Source of the DNA: Pilatotrama ljubarskyi
Taxonomy: Eukaryota; Basidiomycota; Agaricomycetes; Polyporales; Polyporaceae
DNA length: 64,000 bases
Reading direction: 5' to 3'
Assembly: GCA_022385805.1 (NCBI GenBank)
Contig: MU277709.1
Coordinates: 134,640-198,639 of the forward strand
The notes under the pieces are model-generated. The model was not told the DNA's origin, did no database searches, and saw nothing but the letters and a program-made list of their open reading frames with translations. Each line of letters starts with the position of its first letter. Position 1 is the stretch's first letter. Shown in pieces: positions 10,349 through 23,075 of this stretch. Position numbers and translations under genes: made by a program.

Positions 10349-13235
10349 CGCAGCCTCCGCAACGGATCACAAAGTCCCGCGAGGGACTCGACGTGCAGCC
10401 ATTGCGCAGAACCCGGTAGGTGACCAGGCGTTGGGGAGCGAAGTCCTTCGCACCAGCCTGCCCTGAAGATGCCCCCGACGCTAGGTCCGTGCGTTCGCAG
10501 TCGGCTCGGCAGCGCGAAGGTCCGGTCCGGCGTCACATGCGTAGCGCGCCATTTTGGCACTGATGTAAAATACTCGCGCTTCGCAGCGCAGCAATCCAGA
10601 TTCCGTTCCTCCCCCTCGAGAGCAGAGATCTCACTGAGCCCTAACTGTGTCCGCGTTCGTGTTCCCCTTGCGTTTACTACTTCGCCGCGTCGAGTTTCTT
10701 ATTGAGCATTTTGCCTTCCTCTTCACTGTTCGCGTCTTACACTGAGTTGCTGTTGAACACTGCGTAGCTGCGAAGAATCACCGAGTCCCTCCGCGTCCGC
10801 GTTGAGCCCGACAAGACTGCGAAGAGCGTACCGAGTACCCGCGAAGACCCGCGAACGGTTGCGAACACCTGCGAAGAACTCTGTCCGCTCCGATCCGCTG
10901 CTGCATCGTGATGTTCGCCTCAAGGGCACCCCGGCCGAACCGCTACATCTCCTGATCCCGCCATCTACCTCAGCTCAGCTCGTCAGAGGCCTCGACCTAC
11001 AAAGGCTCTCGGCCTCAACCTCACAGCTTCAGGGTAGATTTGGCACATCACCGAGCGACGCGCGGGAGAAGAGCTGCACCATCAAAGCTCATGAAGGGCG
11101 GCCCTGCTCTTCGCGGACATCGAGACGGCCATAATGGAGGTCGTGCACTAAATTGATGCGGCACCACGTGCGAGTCGGTGACGGATTGCGGCGCAACGTC
11201 CAGAGGTCGTGCTGCGGAGAAGTAGCTGGAGTGTGACCGCTGGAGATTGTGTCCCAAACATCTACGACAGTTGAAGTGCTGTGCGAGCGAGTGCGGTCCT
11301 GAGAAGGATGTGCGTCATTCCTTCCCAGTCTCGCAAGGATTCGCTTTTATGCTTGCCACTGTCCAACCATGTCTCCCCTTTGGATAGCTCGGTGGCTTTG
11401 GCAGCGTCCGCACGTTGATTGATACTAGCAGCTGCACCTCATCGAAGCCAAGAGCAGAATGCCCAACTTCTGCGGAGGGGCAGCCACATGCAGACAGGCA
11501 CACCACGTGCTCGACCCGCAACGACGGCGACTTCTGGACATTTAGTGTTGTCCGAGCGCGTGCACTCATGCTTCTCTGCACCGCAGAAGGTGGAATTCAC
11601 CTATGAGCATAGCGCGGTTTCTACGCAGATAGGTGCCTGCTGGGGGTGATGTCATGGCAGTTCTTTAGTGCCTTTATTGGCGTACAACATCAGGCTTTGA
11701 GCCATCCTTCTCGCGAGATCACGACCTATGGGTGCGCTGACAGCCACAGAGTCTAGCAGGAAGGATACAGAGCCGATAGCACAGAAGGCTGACAAAGGCC
11801 AGACAGAACGTCAGACTAGGGCATTGGATCCGGTACGAGTCTTTGCATCACTGAGAAACGCGACGCCCCCTCCTCGCAGCCCCATCTCCGGTAATTCAAG
11901 TATCGCGAGAGCTAGAAGCAGACGAGCGGTTCGACGGAAAGTTGCGAACACGCGCTCCCCGCGCTGCTCTCGGCCGGCTTCCGGTGGGCACGTCCAAGAC
12001 CTTTTTCCCGGGGGCGGCGCCCTCTGCGACGGCTGCCAAGTCCCAACGCTGGTCTGACAGATCGCGACCGGAGCGGTGCGCAGCGGATCGATGAGAGGTG
12101 GGGAGCGACGAGGGAGTGCGGGGAGGGCTCGTCGATACCCAAATCCTGACGACTTGCGGCGAATGATGGGATGATGGCCACTCGGTGCCGGGGATTGTGC
12201 GACTTCAGCGCTGTCTGTCTCACGGGGCAGTGCGTGGCTTCTCATGCTCGCCCAATATGTCTCATCTTCAACCACGATGAAAGGCAAGCATAGCTGGAAG
12301 GGAGAGTGCAGGAGTGGAGGTCGTAAAGAAAGCTTAGGTGATGTGGAAATACTTGTCCCCGGTGGCTGAAAGTTGAGAATAGAGCACACGATGGGTTGGC
12401 GCCGTGGTGGAGGTGAGTAAACACATGACACGCGATCGAAACTGCTATAGATCTCGCTTGAATCTCACGCGCATGTCAGATAATTGCACCCATCCGGCAT
12501 TGGTTTCTCCTATGAGGTGAATAGTACATAACCTTGCCTTGAGGCAAGCATCAGCGCTGATGTGCAGCTGCAGTACGTATGAATGTGCAAAGAATTCACA
12601 CAGCTTCCCGCTGTCGTGACTTGACGCAAAGAAGAGGACGACGCTCGGGGCGCTGCGCACAGGGGCCTGCATCCAAACATGGAGGCGAGATGATCGGGGG
12701 ATCTGTACCCGGTACTCGCTCAGAAGGGCAACGCAGGCCCGGCTGATTCGGATAGCTCCCTCCTGAACTCATGGTCCTCATGTCCTCCAAACACAATAAG
12801 CCCAAGGCGCCCTCCCGTCTTGTCTGTGCGCCGCATGCACTAGCTTTGCTCTCCCTCCTACCACCATCGCGACCTGCGAACCCTCCTTTCCGCCTCTCGA
12901 CGCCCACTTTCCACTGCAGGGCCGCGAGCGCACCGCTGACACCGCTACTCTGAGTGATTCCGCGCTGCATCTCCACTTTCGGCGGCAAGGGTATCTCTTG
13001 CCATTCGCGGTATGTTCAAGCCCTTACTATCCAAGTTAGTCTTCACTCATCCACCCACGCCCAGCCGTACAGCCCACCCATAGCACCGCCCACCTGACGT
13101 TTCGGCCTTCCGCGCTGCAAATTTAGTGTTTGCTCTCAGAAGACCTGCGGACTGCCCGGGGAATGGCTAACATCAACCTGGTCGGGGAATTCATCGTACG
13201 CTCCTTGTTCTTGAACGGCGACGTCCACATTGCTC
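10349..13235. other. No supported gene; upstream region of the PX-PB1 gene at its right end
   Basis: Contains further GCGAA/CGCGAA words (10800-10880) related in style to the tandem repeat. The largest open frame (11811-12431 minus, 206 codons) is Ser/Pro/Arg-rich with no recognised domain or coherent introns. The last 200 bases have C-rich ACCCACGCCCA-type stretches, as expected for a fungal promoter. Confidence 0.4.
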
Positions 13236-16148
13236 ATGGCCTATCAGGCAGGTGCTGGCACTGGGGCTCTCGGTGGCCCGCCTTCGGGGCATGTACGTAC
13301 ACGGCACTATCAGTCCGCGATAGCGTGTCAGCTGAGACGTTTGGCAGAACTACAAGCGCGCTGTGTACCGCCCACCTCCGAAGGAGTTCACCGTTGAGGT
13401 ACTACAGCCCACGAAGTTCGGTGAGCACTCACACGACCTGAAATGGGAGCGCCTTCCTCATGCCCGGCTCAGGTAGTGGATACTGCTATGGAATGCGCAT
13501 AACCTCTCTTCAGACTGAGGCGTCGGACGCACGGTCGACGAAGTCAGTCGCATCCTTCTCGGAGTATGAGATATGGCGAAGATGGGAGGACTGCCTATGG
13601 TTCCAAGAGATATTGGAAGGAGAGTACGCTCTGATGGCGCGTCAGAAACGCGCACGATTGCAGGCCGGCAAGGGCGTGAAGAAGAACGGGGTGTACATCC
13701 ACTCCGACCAAGCTGCCTCCTTCGAGTCGCTTCCACCAGGCCCGGACGCAAACATGATCGCCAAGGACATTCACGCCATTATTCCGCGGCTGACGAAGAA
13801 GGGGACGCTCTTCCGGGCAAGCCAGGCCACCATAGAACAGCGAGGGCGGGAGTTCGAGGCGATGATCAACGGGCTCTTCAAGGAAGACGTACCCACGCTG
13901 ATGAGGGAGCTGCGGGACTCGCGGGTTTGTCGCGACTTCTTCGGTTACTGGCGGCGCGACCTCGACCACGACCGCAAACGGGGGAAGGCACGTCCGTCGT
14001 CGGGTGGGGACGGCGAAGCGAATCACAGCGCGACCGCTCGCAACTCCGTCGCGAGCAGCGCATTCTCAATGTATTTCTCGGCGTCGAACATCTCCCTGCA
14101 GGTTCCTGGCGGCTTCTCCGACTTACCTCCGAGCCCAGGTCTCCACACCTTCAACGAATCATCACGACCGAGTTCCATGTTGAGGGATGACGAGCCGCGC
14201 CGACGATCGACGGGAAAATCCCCTGCTTCCTATGCGGCGTCCGACTCCTCCGCTTCAACAGCGAGTATCGCGAGCTCTTCTCGGCACCCGGGGTCAGCTC
14301 CCCATAACATGACCTTCTTTGTTTCTGAGCGAGGATCCCTCGCTCTCGCGCTCCCCGAAGACGACGCGCAAGCCGAGTACATCAACAGTCCACTTTCTGC
14401 TCCCGCCCGCGTGCAGCCCGTAGCATGGTCTCGGGACGGGTCACGCCCTTTTCCTTCCGAAGAGGACATTGGGTCGCCAAGGAACATTGCCTATGCTCCC
14501 GAAATCAGCAAGCCTCGGCCAGAGGCTTCCGCCGATTTCCACCATGGTTTACAGGCGCTCCCCGAGGACAGCGAGCTTGTGTCGGACCTGTCGCATTCTG
14601 CGCACTCAGAGATCGAGGAGGTGTCCCGCGTACTCCTTCGACGGCAGCGCAACAATTCGTGTCCCGACCGGGCGAATCGCAACTGCCTCGTCTTCCCGCC
14701 CGACGCTCCACGTAGTGCGGGTGCGACGACTAGGGAGTTTGCCACAATAGATGCCCTTCACGTTGAGACAGACCCTCGCGGGATGCATCTCCTACGCGAC
14801 CAGCGCGGGCTGCCCCAGTCCACGCGCGACCCGCGAACGCCGGGAACGGCGTCCAACTCGTCCCGCACCTCGTCGATGGTCTTCTCGAGCTTCTCGGCCG
14901 ACGTTTCGAGCCGGTCGTCATGGCGCACCTCCATGGCGTCCATGACGTCCGAAACGAGCTTCGCCCCGAGTTTCACCTCCAGCTTTGCCAACGGATCGTG
15001 CGCCGACTTCGGACGCCCGCCTGTCTCCTCGAGCGAGTCGCTCTACTCTGTGGCGCCCACAGCCTCAGTGGTCTCAATACCTGAACTGCCCGGGGACGGT
15101 CGCGAGACCGCCCTGGGCCACCATCAGCACAGGGAGTCGGTGACAACGATTGGGTCGATGTTATCCGACTTTTCCATCGACTCGTCTATCCTGCCGCGCA
15201 GCCTGACGCCACCTCCGAGCGGACTACTGCGGCGCTCGCTCTCGGCGGGGTCTCGTGTCGCGCCGAGCATTACGTCTGGAATGGGCATGCCGGCGTCGGA
15301 AGAGTTTTGGTACGAGCAGCAGGAGGACCTGATTGACGCGTACTTCTACGGTGAGTACTGCTTTCATACTCCTTGCGCTGCCCCCTTTCCCCCGCCTGCG
15401 GACTCTGGACTCCGTCTATGCGGCAATTCGTAAATCGTTTGCTGACTTTGCTGCATGTGCCTGTATAGATCCCGGCATCCACGCACCCCCAGTTCGTCCT
15501 GAAGAACCGCCCCGCACGCCCGAGCGGAAGCTCCAGCACGAACCGTTTCACAAGGAGGTCGCCTCTCCAGATCGCTTCCCCAAACCGTTCCGCGACCGCC
15601 CACCGGGCCAATTCCACCTTCCCTGGTCCCCACAGGACTCCTCGCGTCCCCCCACTCCTTCTCCGGCCTCTCCAGCGTCACCCGCGTCTCCTTTCCCGTC
15701 ATCTGGGTCGTTTGCGCAGCATCCCTCTGTCCCCGCCCCCGTACCGACGGGTGCCAGCCCGCCTCCCACCACCCCGAATAGTCCTACAGGCACTGAGAGC
15801 CTCACGCTCAAGGCGGTATTGCACGAGAGCATTGTCCTTTTGCGCGTCTCCCGCACTTGGCCACTCCTCGAGGTCCGCGAACGCTTGCGTGAGAAACTCG
15901 CAGTACAGGAAGGCGTAAAGCTCTTGCCTTCGTTCGTCATCGGCTGGGCGCCCCCAGTACCCGCCAGGGCAGCCGGAGGCCTGCTCGCGCTGAGGGGGCG
16001 TCCCCGCTCGAACTCCGCCTCGAGCGCCGGATCGCTGAGCCCGGCGTCGCTGCGCTACGTGTACACGGAGCAGGACTGGCAAGCCGCGCTCGCGGCATGC
16101 GCTAGCGGGAAGATGACAGTTCGACTCTTCAACGCACAACCTATCTGA
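13236..16148 (+). CDS. PX and PB1 domain protein (probable membrane/polarity scaffold)
   Basis: Exons 13236-13292, 13348-13420, 13473-15350 and 15469-16148 encode 895 residues; introns are 55, 52 and 118 nt with consensus sites. The start codon gives MAYQAGAGTG before a short first exon. Residues of about 31-190 form a PX-like fold: EFTVEVLQP, then RRWEDCLWFQEIL (matching the PX RRYxDFxWL phosphoinositide-binding strand/helix) and a C-terminal LRDSRVCRDFFGYW. The middle 500 residues are Ser/Pro-rich and probably disordered. The last 110 residues resemble PB1 (LKAVLHESIVLLRVSR...; ...YVYTEQDWQAALAAC near the end, the acidic OPCA-like part). PX plus PB1 is the combination seen in Bem1/Scd2 and p40phox, which link phosphoinositide membranes to polarity or NADPH-oxidase partners. 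No SH3 domain is visible here, so it is not a plain Bem1 orthologue. Partner and role are inference. Confidence 0.85.
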
Positions 16149-16649
16149 GCTGCCTCGCAGCTCTCCACTACTTCGCCGAATCGCGCTTTCTGCGACACTT
16201 GACCTCCGCCCTCTCGGGCTTCACGACCTCTCATGATTTTGCAAACGTTCCAGATCACGCGTCTTCGCGTTCCTCTGGATACCTCCATTCATATCTGCGC
16301 TACTCCCTTTCGGTGCTTCGACGCCTTCACCTCTCTGACAGGATTTGGCCACGCCTTGTACCCTGTTGTATCCTCCTCGCTCGGAGCGAAGATATCCCGT
16401 CATAACCCTCTCCGTTACCCCTTCGAAGTTACTCCCTGTATTCCTGGGTATCCTGTTTTCAAACCGGCGTCGCGCACCCGGTGTCTTATGTATGTGCAAA
16501 AGTAGGACGTATATAGTTATAGACGGCCGCCAACGTTGTAGGCTAGGATAGCTAGCGATAGCAATGCCAGAACTTGAAACGGAACACTTCCCCTATCGCG
16601 CGATCCCACGACATCATGATCTTATATAGCAATCGCGGACACCGGCGGG
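16149..16649. other. Convergent intergenic region
   Basis: The 3' flanks of the PX-PB1 gene (plus) and the Arp10-like gene (minus). AT-richer; no gene or repeat seen. Confidence 0.6.
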
Positions 16650-18910
16650 CTACCCTGCGACTGACTGGGCCTGCAGCGCCGGAGGTACCGCCGCAGAGGG
16701 CGGGCGCGGTGCCGGAGGCGCGCCGACAGGCAGCGGCGTTCGCGTCCAGTCCGGGAGGATGCTCTTAGGCGATGCAGTGGGTCGTGGAGGTGAGTCGTCC
16801 ATCGAGACGTCTCCGTCGTCCGGCTGCGCCTCCGCCTCGTCCCACTTCTCGCGCTGCACTTCGACACCTCCTGTCTTCAATGCCCTGGCGGATAGACAGG
16901 GCGTCAGCACGCACATCTGCAATAGCGACGCGAGGAGGAACGGCAGGTGAGACTCACCCTGCGAGCGACCCTCCGACCCAAGCCATCATTGCCGGAGTGA
17001 ACGCGGGAGCCTTACCCGCATTTGCAGCAGCATTCGCACTCGCCGGGGGTGGAGGCGCGGGGTTGTTCAGGATCGCGAAGTACGGTAGGAGCGGCCGCAG
17101 CGCTGCATATCGGTCGTACGTCGCGGGGCGCGTGCGGCCTGACCGCGTGGGCGACGCGGCAGCGGAGTGCGAAGATGTACGGGTGACGGCGCGGACCAGC
17201 TCTGCTTGCAGCCGGGGGATGAAGCCCGGGAGCATGGGCGTCCCGCCTACGACAAGAATTGTGGAGGCTAGGGTCTTTCTAAGGTCGACTGGAACCTGCG
17301 CCTTCGTTGAGCTAGGAAGTCTCAGCAAGATGGTCTGATCTTACCTTGAGTAGACAGTCGAGGATCACTTCGGCGACGCTGCTCTCATCGACATCCCCTC
17401 CCTCAAACAGCACCTCTGCGGCGCGTTCCCTGATCCACCCAGGAATGATCAACGTACCCCTCCCGGTACCCGTCTGCTGCGCCGGCGGCGGATCGACGCG
17501 CATATGGATGTCCGTCGCGGTCGAGTGCCGGCCGTACATCGTCGCAAGCGCCTGCACGCTGCTCTGGCCCGCGTGCGACGCGTCCCCGGCCATGCCCGCG
17601 AGCTGCGAGTGCGAGACGACGGAGTAGCCGGACGACGCGGCGTGCGCGGACGAGAAGCTGCTCTCCACGTCCGCCGAGACGCGCGAGAACTCGGACTCGG
17701 ACAGTGCGGGGTCGCTCGGGGGCAGGTCGAGCTCGGAACCACCCCCTGGTGAGGACGCGCGCTGTGCTCCAGAGGCAGCGTCCGCGTCGAGGGGCTCACC
17801 GACGAAGCAGCAGCGCGTCTTGATCTCATCGATGACTTTGTCGGTGAGCACGTCTTGCGGGACGCGTACGGAGCGCGAGGCGGCCGGGATGTTCATGGCA
17901 GCGCTGAGGGAGGTCGCTGGTGGTATGTAGGTGCCGAACATCAATAGGAGGGCTTTTATATGTGAGGATAGTCGCGCGCCGGCTAGTGGTGTTGTGCGTA
18001 GATGAGGGTATAGAGGACGGAAGGAGAACATCTGGAGGCGCGCTGAGCAATACATTCAGGCCCGGGCTAAGTGGTGCTTACGGGGAGAACGGTTGTCTCT
18101 AGGTGGCCGCAGTCTAAGACAAGGCCTGTTACGCGACCTGCGGCAAGGAGAGCAAGTAGGTGACTTGACGCGAAGGATATCGATGGCACCTTTTATGCAT
18201 CGTCAGCGCCGCACCCTACGCGCATATAGCCACCAAGAAAAGTCGCGTTGGTGGAGGACCGCAATCTGCATCTCCTGCCTCATCAAGCGGTACGTGAGGA
18301 ATTGGACTGAGATATCCAATCTACACTCCCGCTACCCGAAAACCAGGGACAGAGTGCGCAATCCGGGAATGCGGGCGTCGGCACCACATACCTGCAGATT
18401 GTTGAACAGTATCCGTGCCATGATCTCCTTTATGTGCAAGGGCAGCAGTGGATGCTCGACTAGGATGACCTTGCGCGACTTGGGGTCGGTCAAAAGAGAA
18501 CTTCAATCACAGTGAGGGGATGGCTTGACGACTGAGTTGCAGACGTACTTGTGGAACACCGAGCGCAGACACGCCTGCAGCTTCGCCTCGAGCACCCTGT
18601 CCTCCTCGTCCCTGTCGGCGGGCTTGGACGCGCGGTTCAAGGTCCACAAAGAGCGACCGCTCTCGCTGTCCGCGAGGAAGACGTCGCGAGGTTTGCCTTC
18701 ACCGCTGAAGCCTACCTTCCACACGCGCGAGCCCGGATCGAGGATGATGCGGTCCTCAGTTCCATATAGTGAATGTCGGCGGGTGGTTTGATAGTGAGGA
18801 GATGACTGGACAATATGCGATGATCCGACACGCGTAGTCTGCGGAGTAGCAAGGGGGGTACCAGTCTCATGCGAGGCTTGCCGACGAGGTGTGGAAGGTA
18901 CCGCAGACAT
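16650..18910 (-). CDS. ARP10: Actin-related protein, Arp10-like (dynactin pointed-end subunit)
   Basis: Six exons on the minus strand, 18910-18549, 18500-18392, 18189-18082, 18031-17345, 17295-16958 and 16884-16650, give 612 residues. Actin-fold landmarks are present: YGTEDRIILDPGSRVWKVGFSG near the N-terminus split as DRIILDPGS then VGFSGE (phosphate-1 region), VPSISFASSHLLALLAAGR followed by GLVLDCGHLETTVLP (phosphate-2 region), PLYPHLRTTPLAG, and STILVVGGTPMLPGF (adenosine/late core). These patterns are those of fungal Arp10, the counterpart of animal Arp11 in the dynactin pointed-end complex that helps dynein carry cargo. The protein is longer than yeast Arp10 because of a Ser-rich insert (about 17450-17800) and an Ala/Pro-rich tail. 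Intron 2 is 202 nt, long for this locus. It is divergent from the GT17 gene. Confidence 0.85.
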
Positions 18911-19497
18911 GGCTAGCGGTCAACGAAGCACGCGCAGCGACCGAGACAAGTGCGCCGCGACACAAGCTGAGCTCGACAAAGACCAAAACAAACAGCCAAA
19001 GCTGTAGGATGTGGCACGGGATGAACGCAGTGATATAGTGGTATGGCAACGGGCGAGAGAGAGCACTCAGAAGACGGTCCTACGCGGTGGCGGAGAGCTC
19101 GTAGGATGAGTGTAGAACAAGCGCCCGTGCCTCCCTTTCTGGCGCCCACCGACGCGCTGCCCACAATGGCAACCGTCGGGCGCGGAATTGATGCGCCACC
19201 CGATCGTGTTTCTTGGCACTGCACTCCGCACTCGATGATCGTCTTGTAGTAATTCTCTCTGGGATGACCTCTGGCTATACGTCCGCATTCCGTGTACACT
19301 CAAAGCTAGGCAAAGGTGCATAGATGGGCACGTCCCAGTATCATAAATGAGGAGATCATGCTGCGAGGTAATCAGCCGTGGCGCCAATTTAGAGTGTACA
19401 GCTTCGGCGAGGATGCCAGGTCTTGGCGACGGGCTACCCGCGCAGTGACCCGCTCCTTTGCTCCGAGCCACCATCTCCTCCAGCTGTACTTTATGCC
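18911..19497. promoter_or_regulatory. Shared divergent promoter region of Arp10-like and GT17 genes
   Basis: A 587-bp interval between two divergent start codons (18910 minus, 19498 plus). It must contain both promoters; I see no clear TATA box or other diagnostic motif. Confidence 0.5.
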
Positions 19498-20896
19498 ATG
19501 CTTGTTCGTCGTCGCTCCTTCGTTGGCTTCGCTCTCATAGTAGCTGTCATCTTCGTGCTCTCTTACACGGTCGCGACAAGGTGCGTCTCTACTCCAGCGA
19601 CATGCAGAGCCGCAGATGTCCATGTGTACTGGAGAGCATCTCGCACCCTTGATGATTTATCCTTGACCCATCGTGTGCCGTCTTGCATGTCGCTATGCAC
19701 CCGTTACCTCGCGCGGCGATTGACACGCAATCGCCAGCCTCCGCATCCGCAACTTCCTCTCCTACTCCACACGCCCGCTCTGGGACAAGCCCCTCGGCCC
19801 ACACACCACGCTCTCGCACTACTACGCCGAAGGCGTCAAGTTCGATGAGCACCTCTGCAGGCTGCACGGCTGGGGGCTCCGTGCGTCCCCGCCCGAAGTC
19901 TGGGACGCCGTGCTCTTCAGCTCCGAGCTCGACCTGCTCGAGATCCGCATGCACGAGCTCGCGCCCGTCGTCTCCAAGTTCTTCGTCGTCGAGGCCGACC
20001 GCACCTTCACCGGCCGCCCGAAGACCCTCACCTTCGCCGAGCACGGCGAGCGCTTTTCTCAATTCGCAGACAAACTCGTCCATTCCGTCTTCCACGGGCG
20101 CGTGCTCAAACCGGGTGAGTCGCCCTTCGTGAACGAGGCCGCGCAGCGGAATCATATGAACGACCTCCTGCGCGCGCACATGAGCGGCGACGCAGAACCT
20201 CCTCTCGTCATCTTCTCGGACGTGGACGAGATCCCGTCGGCGCACACAATCAAGCTCCTGCAGGCGTGCGAGGCCCCAAGCCCGATTCACCTGCAGATGC
20301 GCGAGTACCTGTACTCCTTCGAGTGGCCCGCGGGCGAGGGCAGCTGGCGCGCGCAGGTGCACCGGCTCGGCGCGGACGGGAGCGGGTACAACCACGGCCA
20401 GGTCGCGGAGTGGAAGCTCGCGGACTCTGGGTGGCATTGTAGCTTTTGCTTCAGACATCTGCACGAGTTCGCAGACAAGATGAGCGGTGGGTGTTCTTCG
20501 ACGAGTGTCAGGCGAGGGAGTTGATCACGACCCAGGTTACTCGCACGCTGACCGAGTGACGGACCCGTCGCTGCTCGAGCCTGCGAGGATACAGCAAGTG
20601 ATTTGTGAAGGGAAGGACATCTTCGGGATGCTACCAGAAGCGTACCGCGTACGTCTTCCGCCGTTCTTCCCGCCCATACGCTGGACCTGACCCGCGATCT
20701 ATCTCTAGTGGAAGGACCTTCTGTCTCTCATGGACAAGGATGCGTAAGTCTATTCTTTGATTCATGCGTCTCATATGGGTCCTGACCAACAAGACGGGAC
20801 AGGACGCCGTCGGCGGTACATGTTCCCCGGCACCTTATCGAGAACAGCGACCGTTTCCGGTTCCTCCTCCCTGGAGGGTGCATACGAGAGTCGTGA
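19498..20896 (+). CDS. Glycosyltransferase family 17 protein (beta-1,4-GlcNAc-transferase-like), type II membrane
   Basis: Exons 19498-19580, 19738-20486, 20536-20648, 20709-20743 and 20803-20896 encode 357 residues. The N-terminus ([11 protein letters not shown], then about 17 hydrophobic residues) is a short cytosolic tail and signal anchor, placing the catalytic domain in the Golgi lumen. The body matches GT17: [32 protein letters not shown], the metal-binding style FSDVDEIPS, then [19 protein letters not shown] and [13 protein letters not shown]. In animals the family (MGAT3) adds the bisecting GlcNAc to N-glycans; the acceptor in fungi is not established. The 35-nt exon 4 is unusually small but keeps the frame. 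Confidence 0.88.
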
Positions 20897-21208
20897 ACCA
20901 GACTCGCTCGAACTCGCTGCCTAGGATACGTCTTGCACTCTACGCTCGAAGTGGCCCCGCAAACGACTGCTCGAGCACATCACGCTGCTTTTCCCGTCTC
21001 CAGCAGGATCGACTCCGGATCTAGTCACGACCCATGCACCCTGTACCAATATCAATACCTTGTCCCTGTATACCTACCGCACTTACCGTTACCCTCTCCA
21101 TGCTTAATTTATTCGCTCGAATTCGCAGACCCCGTTCCTCGCTCACATTACGCACATAGGACATACAACACAGATACACCAACGCCAAGTCCCAGAGGCA
21201 AGCTTGAC
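20897..21208. other. Convergent intergenic region
   Basis: The 3' flanks of the GT17 gene and the nucleoporin gene. Nothing else seen. Confidence 0.6.
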
Positions 21209-23075
21209 TCACTTCGCGCTGAGACTCTCGAGCCCGAGGTCGCTGAAATCGCTCCCGCGGTCGAGCTCGTTGAAGGGGTCGCGCATGCTCCCGGTCTTCG
21301 CGCGCCAGAGCTGTGTGTAGAGCGTGCGGAGCTTCTGCAGCTCTGCGTCAACCGCTGCTGCCTTCGCCGCGAGCGCCATGAATGTCGCGTGTTGCGCTTC
21401 GAGTGTGGACACAATCGCTAGAGATAAGAGAACACGGTAGTTTGTGTGCATTCGCGGTGGAAAGACAGAAAGAGATTTACCTTGGGGCGTGTGCTGTGGT
21501 TGAGAGGCCGCTGACGAGAGCTTCCGCTCAATGTGCTGTGTAGCAAGCAGATGAGCTGTTGTTTGCCACGAACATGCGACGGCTATGCGAACCTCGATCG
21601 TGGTTTTATACCACCTCAGACGCTCCTTCATCTCCTCCGTCACACGGTTGAAGAACCTGTCCAGATCAGAGTGCGCGTCAGAAGCCCGTCGCTAGGCATC
21701 TGAAGAAACATGTTGCAACGCACTCGAGCGGGAAGTTCGCGTAGGTCTTCAGGTACTGCCCGTTCTGTTGGGGGTTGCGGAAGCCCTCAATGATGCGCGT
21801 CGCGACGATCGTGTCTTGCACGGTCTGATCGACCTTGTGCTTGAGGTCTTTCGTGTGCTGCACATCCGAGGTCAATACGGAGATCGCTCCAGTGAGTTCC
21901 TGCGGTGAGCGCGGGCAATCATCAGCCTGGTGAGACATCGGGAGGAATTTGGCGGAGGAACATGCCTTGTGAACATTCCGGATTTCTTCTTGACCCTTGA
22001 TAGCTTCGTCACCGAGCTTACGCTGTTTGAGGTCGTTGCATATCTGCACGCGTCCCTGGATGAAAGAACTGTGATCGCTCAGCCGACAGGACTTCACGAC
22101 GTGGTCTGCACGAAGCAGTGCCTTACTCGATGTTTTCGAATGTCCTCTTCACTTCATCCGGGAGATCGTTGAATTTCGTAGACTTTGTGAACAGTGGCGC
22201 GCCTGGTTGCTGCTGGCTGTTTCATAACGAACGCCATCAATGCGTGCACAGGACATAACACCTGTGTGGACCTACACTTGCCTAACGATAGCTGAGCGCG
22301 TTTGTAGGAAGCCAGACGCGAAGATAGACTTACTGCTGCTGTGCCCCCGGTCTCCCCCACAATGAGTTCCCCGCCTGCGCACCCGCCGTAGAGCCACCGA
22401 ATAACGATGGCTGAGTATTCTGTGACTGCTGGAACGCGTTCGATTGTCCCAGCGACCCAAACCCTCCTCCAAACGCTCCTTGCTGCTGCTGCCCCTGCTG
22501 CCCTTGCTGGTTTTGCGTCGTATTGCCGAAGAGCGAGCCAGTAGTGCCTGTGCCAAACAGAGGTCTCTGCTGCTGTTGCTGCTGCCCACCGAACAAACCG
22601 CCCGCGGGTTGCTGCTGCTGCTGCTGACCCTGCTGTTGCTGTTGTGGCTGTCCAAATGTGCTACCGAACAGGGATGACCCTTGTTGAGGCTGTTGTTGTT
22701 GTTGTTGCTGCTGCTGTTGCTGAGGCTGGCCGAAGGTGCTGCCGAAGAGCGAGGACCCTTGCTGTTGCTGCTGCGGTTGTGGGTTTTGGCCTAGGGTCGA
22801 TCCAAACAGGGAAGAGCCTTGGTTCTGGTTCTGGCCTTGTGGCTGGCCAAAGGCACCGAACGCCGACGTGCCAGCTTGCTGCTGCTGTGGTTGTTGTTGC
22901 TGCTGCTGGGTGTTTCCGAAGAGCGAGTTACCCTGTTGCGGCTGGGTGGTGCTCTGCCCAAAGAGGGACGTGCCTTGCTGTCCAGCAGGTTTCGCGCCAA
23001 ATATTGAGCTATCCTCACGCGTTAGGTTGAACAAATGTGAAGTTCAGATACGTTCTGAACATACTTGAAGGCCAT
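21209..23075 (-). CDS. NUP57: FG-repeat nucleoporin, Nup54/Nup57 family
   Basis: Eight exons, 23075-23065, 23008-22334, 22216-22127, 22068-21966, 21899-21724, 21656-21593, 21535-21481 and 21417-21209, give 460 residues. Exon 1 is only 11 nt (MAFN...). Residues of about 5-228 are a Gln-rich region with many GLFG-like units (SLFGQ, SLFGN, SLFGST), the permeability-barrier type. Then comes the Nup54 core: LFTKSTKFNDLPDEVKRTFE, IQGRVQICNDLKQRKLG, TVQDTIVATRIIEGFRNPQQ, and a C-terminal coiled coil. In the pore this protein forms the central channel trimer with the Nup62 and Nup58 homologues. The intron at 21900-21965 is best read as GC-AG (AAG|GCATGT...CGCAG); since it is 66 nt with no stop it could also be retained. 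The intron at 21536-21592 uses a weak GTTCGC donor. Confidence 0.9.

Noticed and set aside
11811..12431. 206-codon minus-strand frame
   Set aside because: No recognisable motif, low-complexity Ser/Pro/Arg composition, no coherent splice partners.
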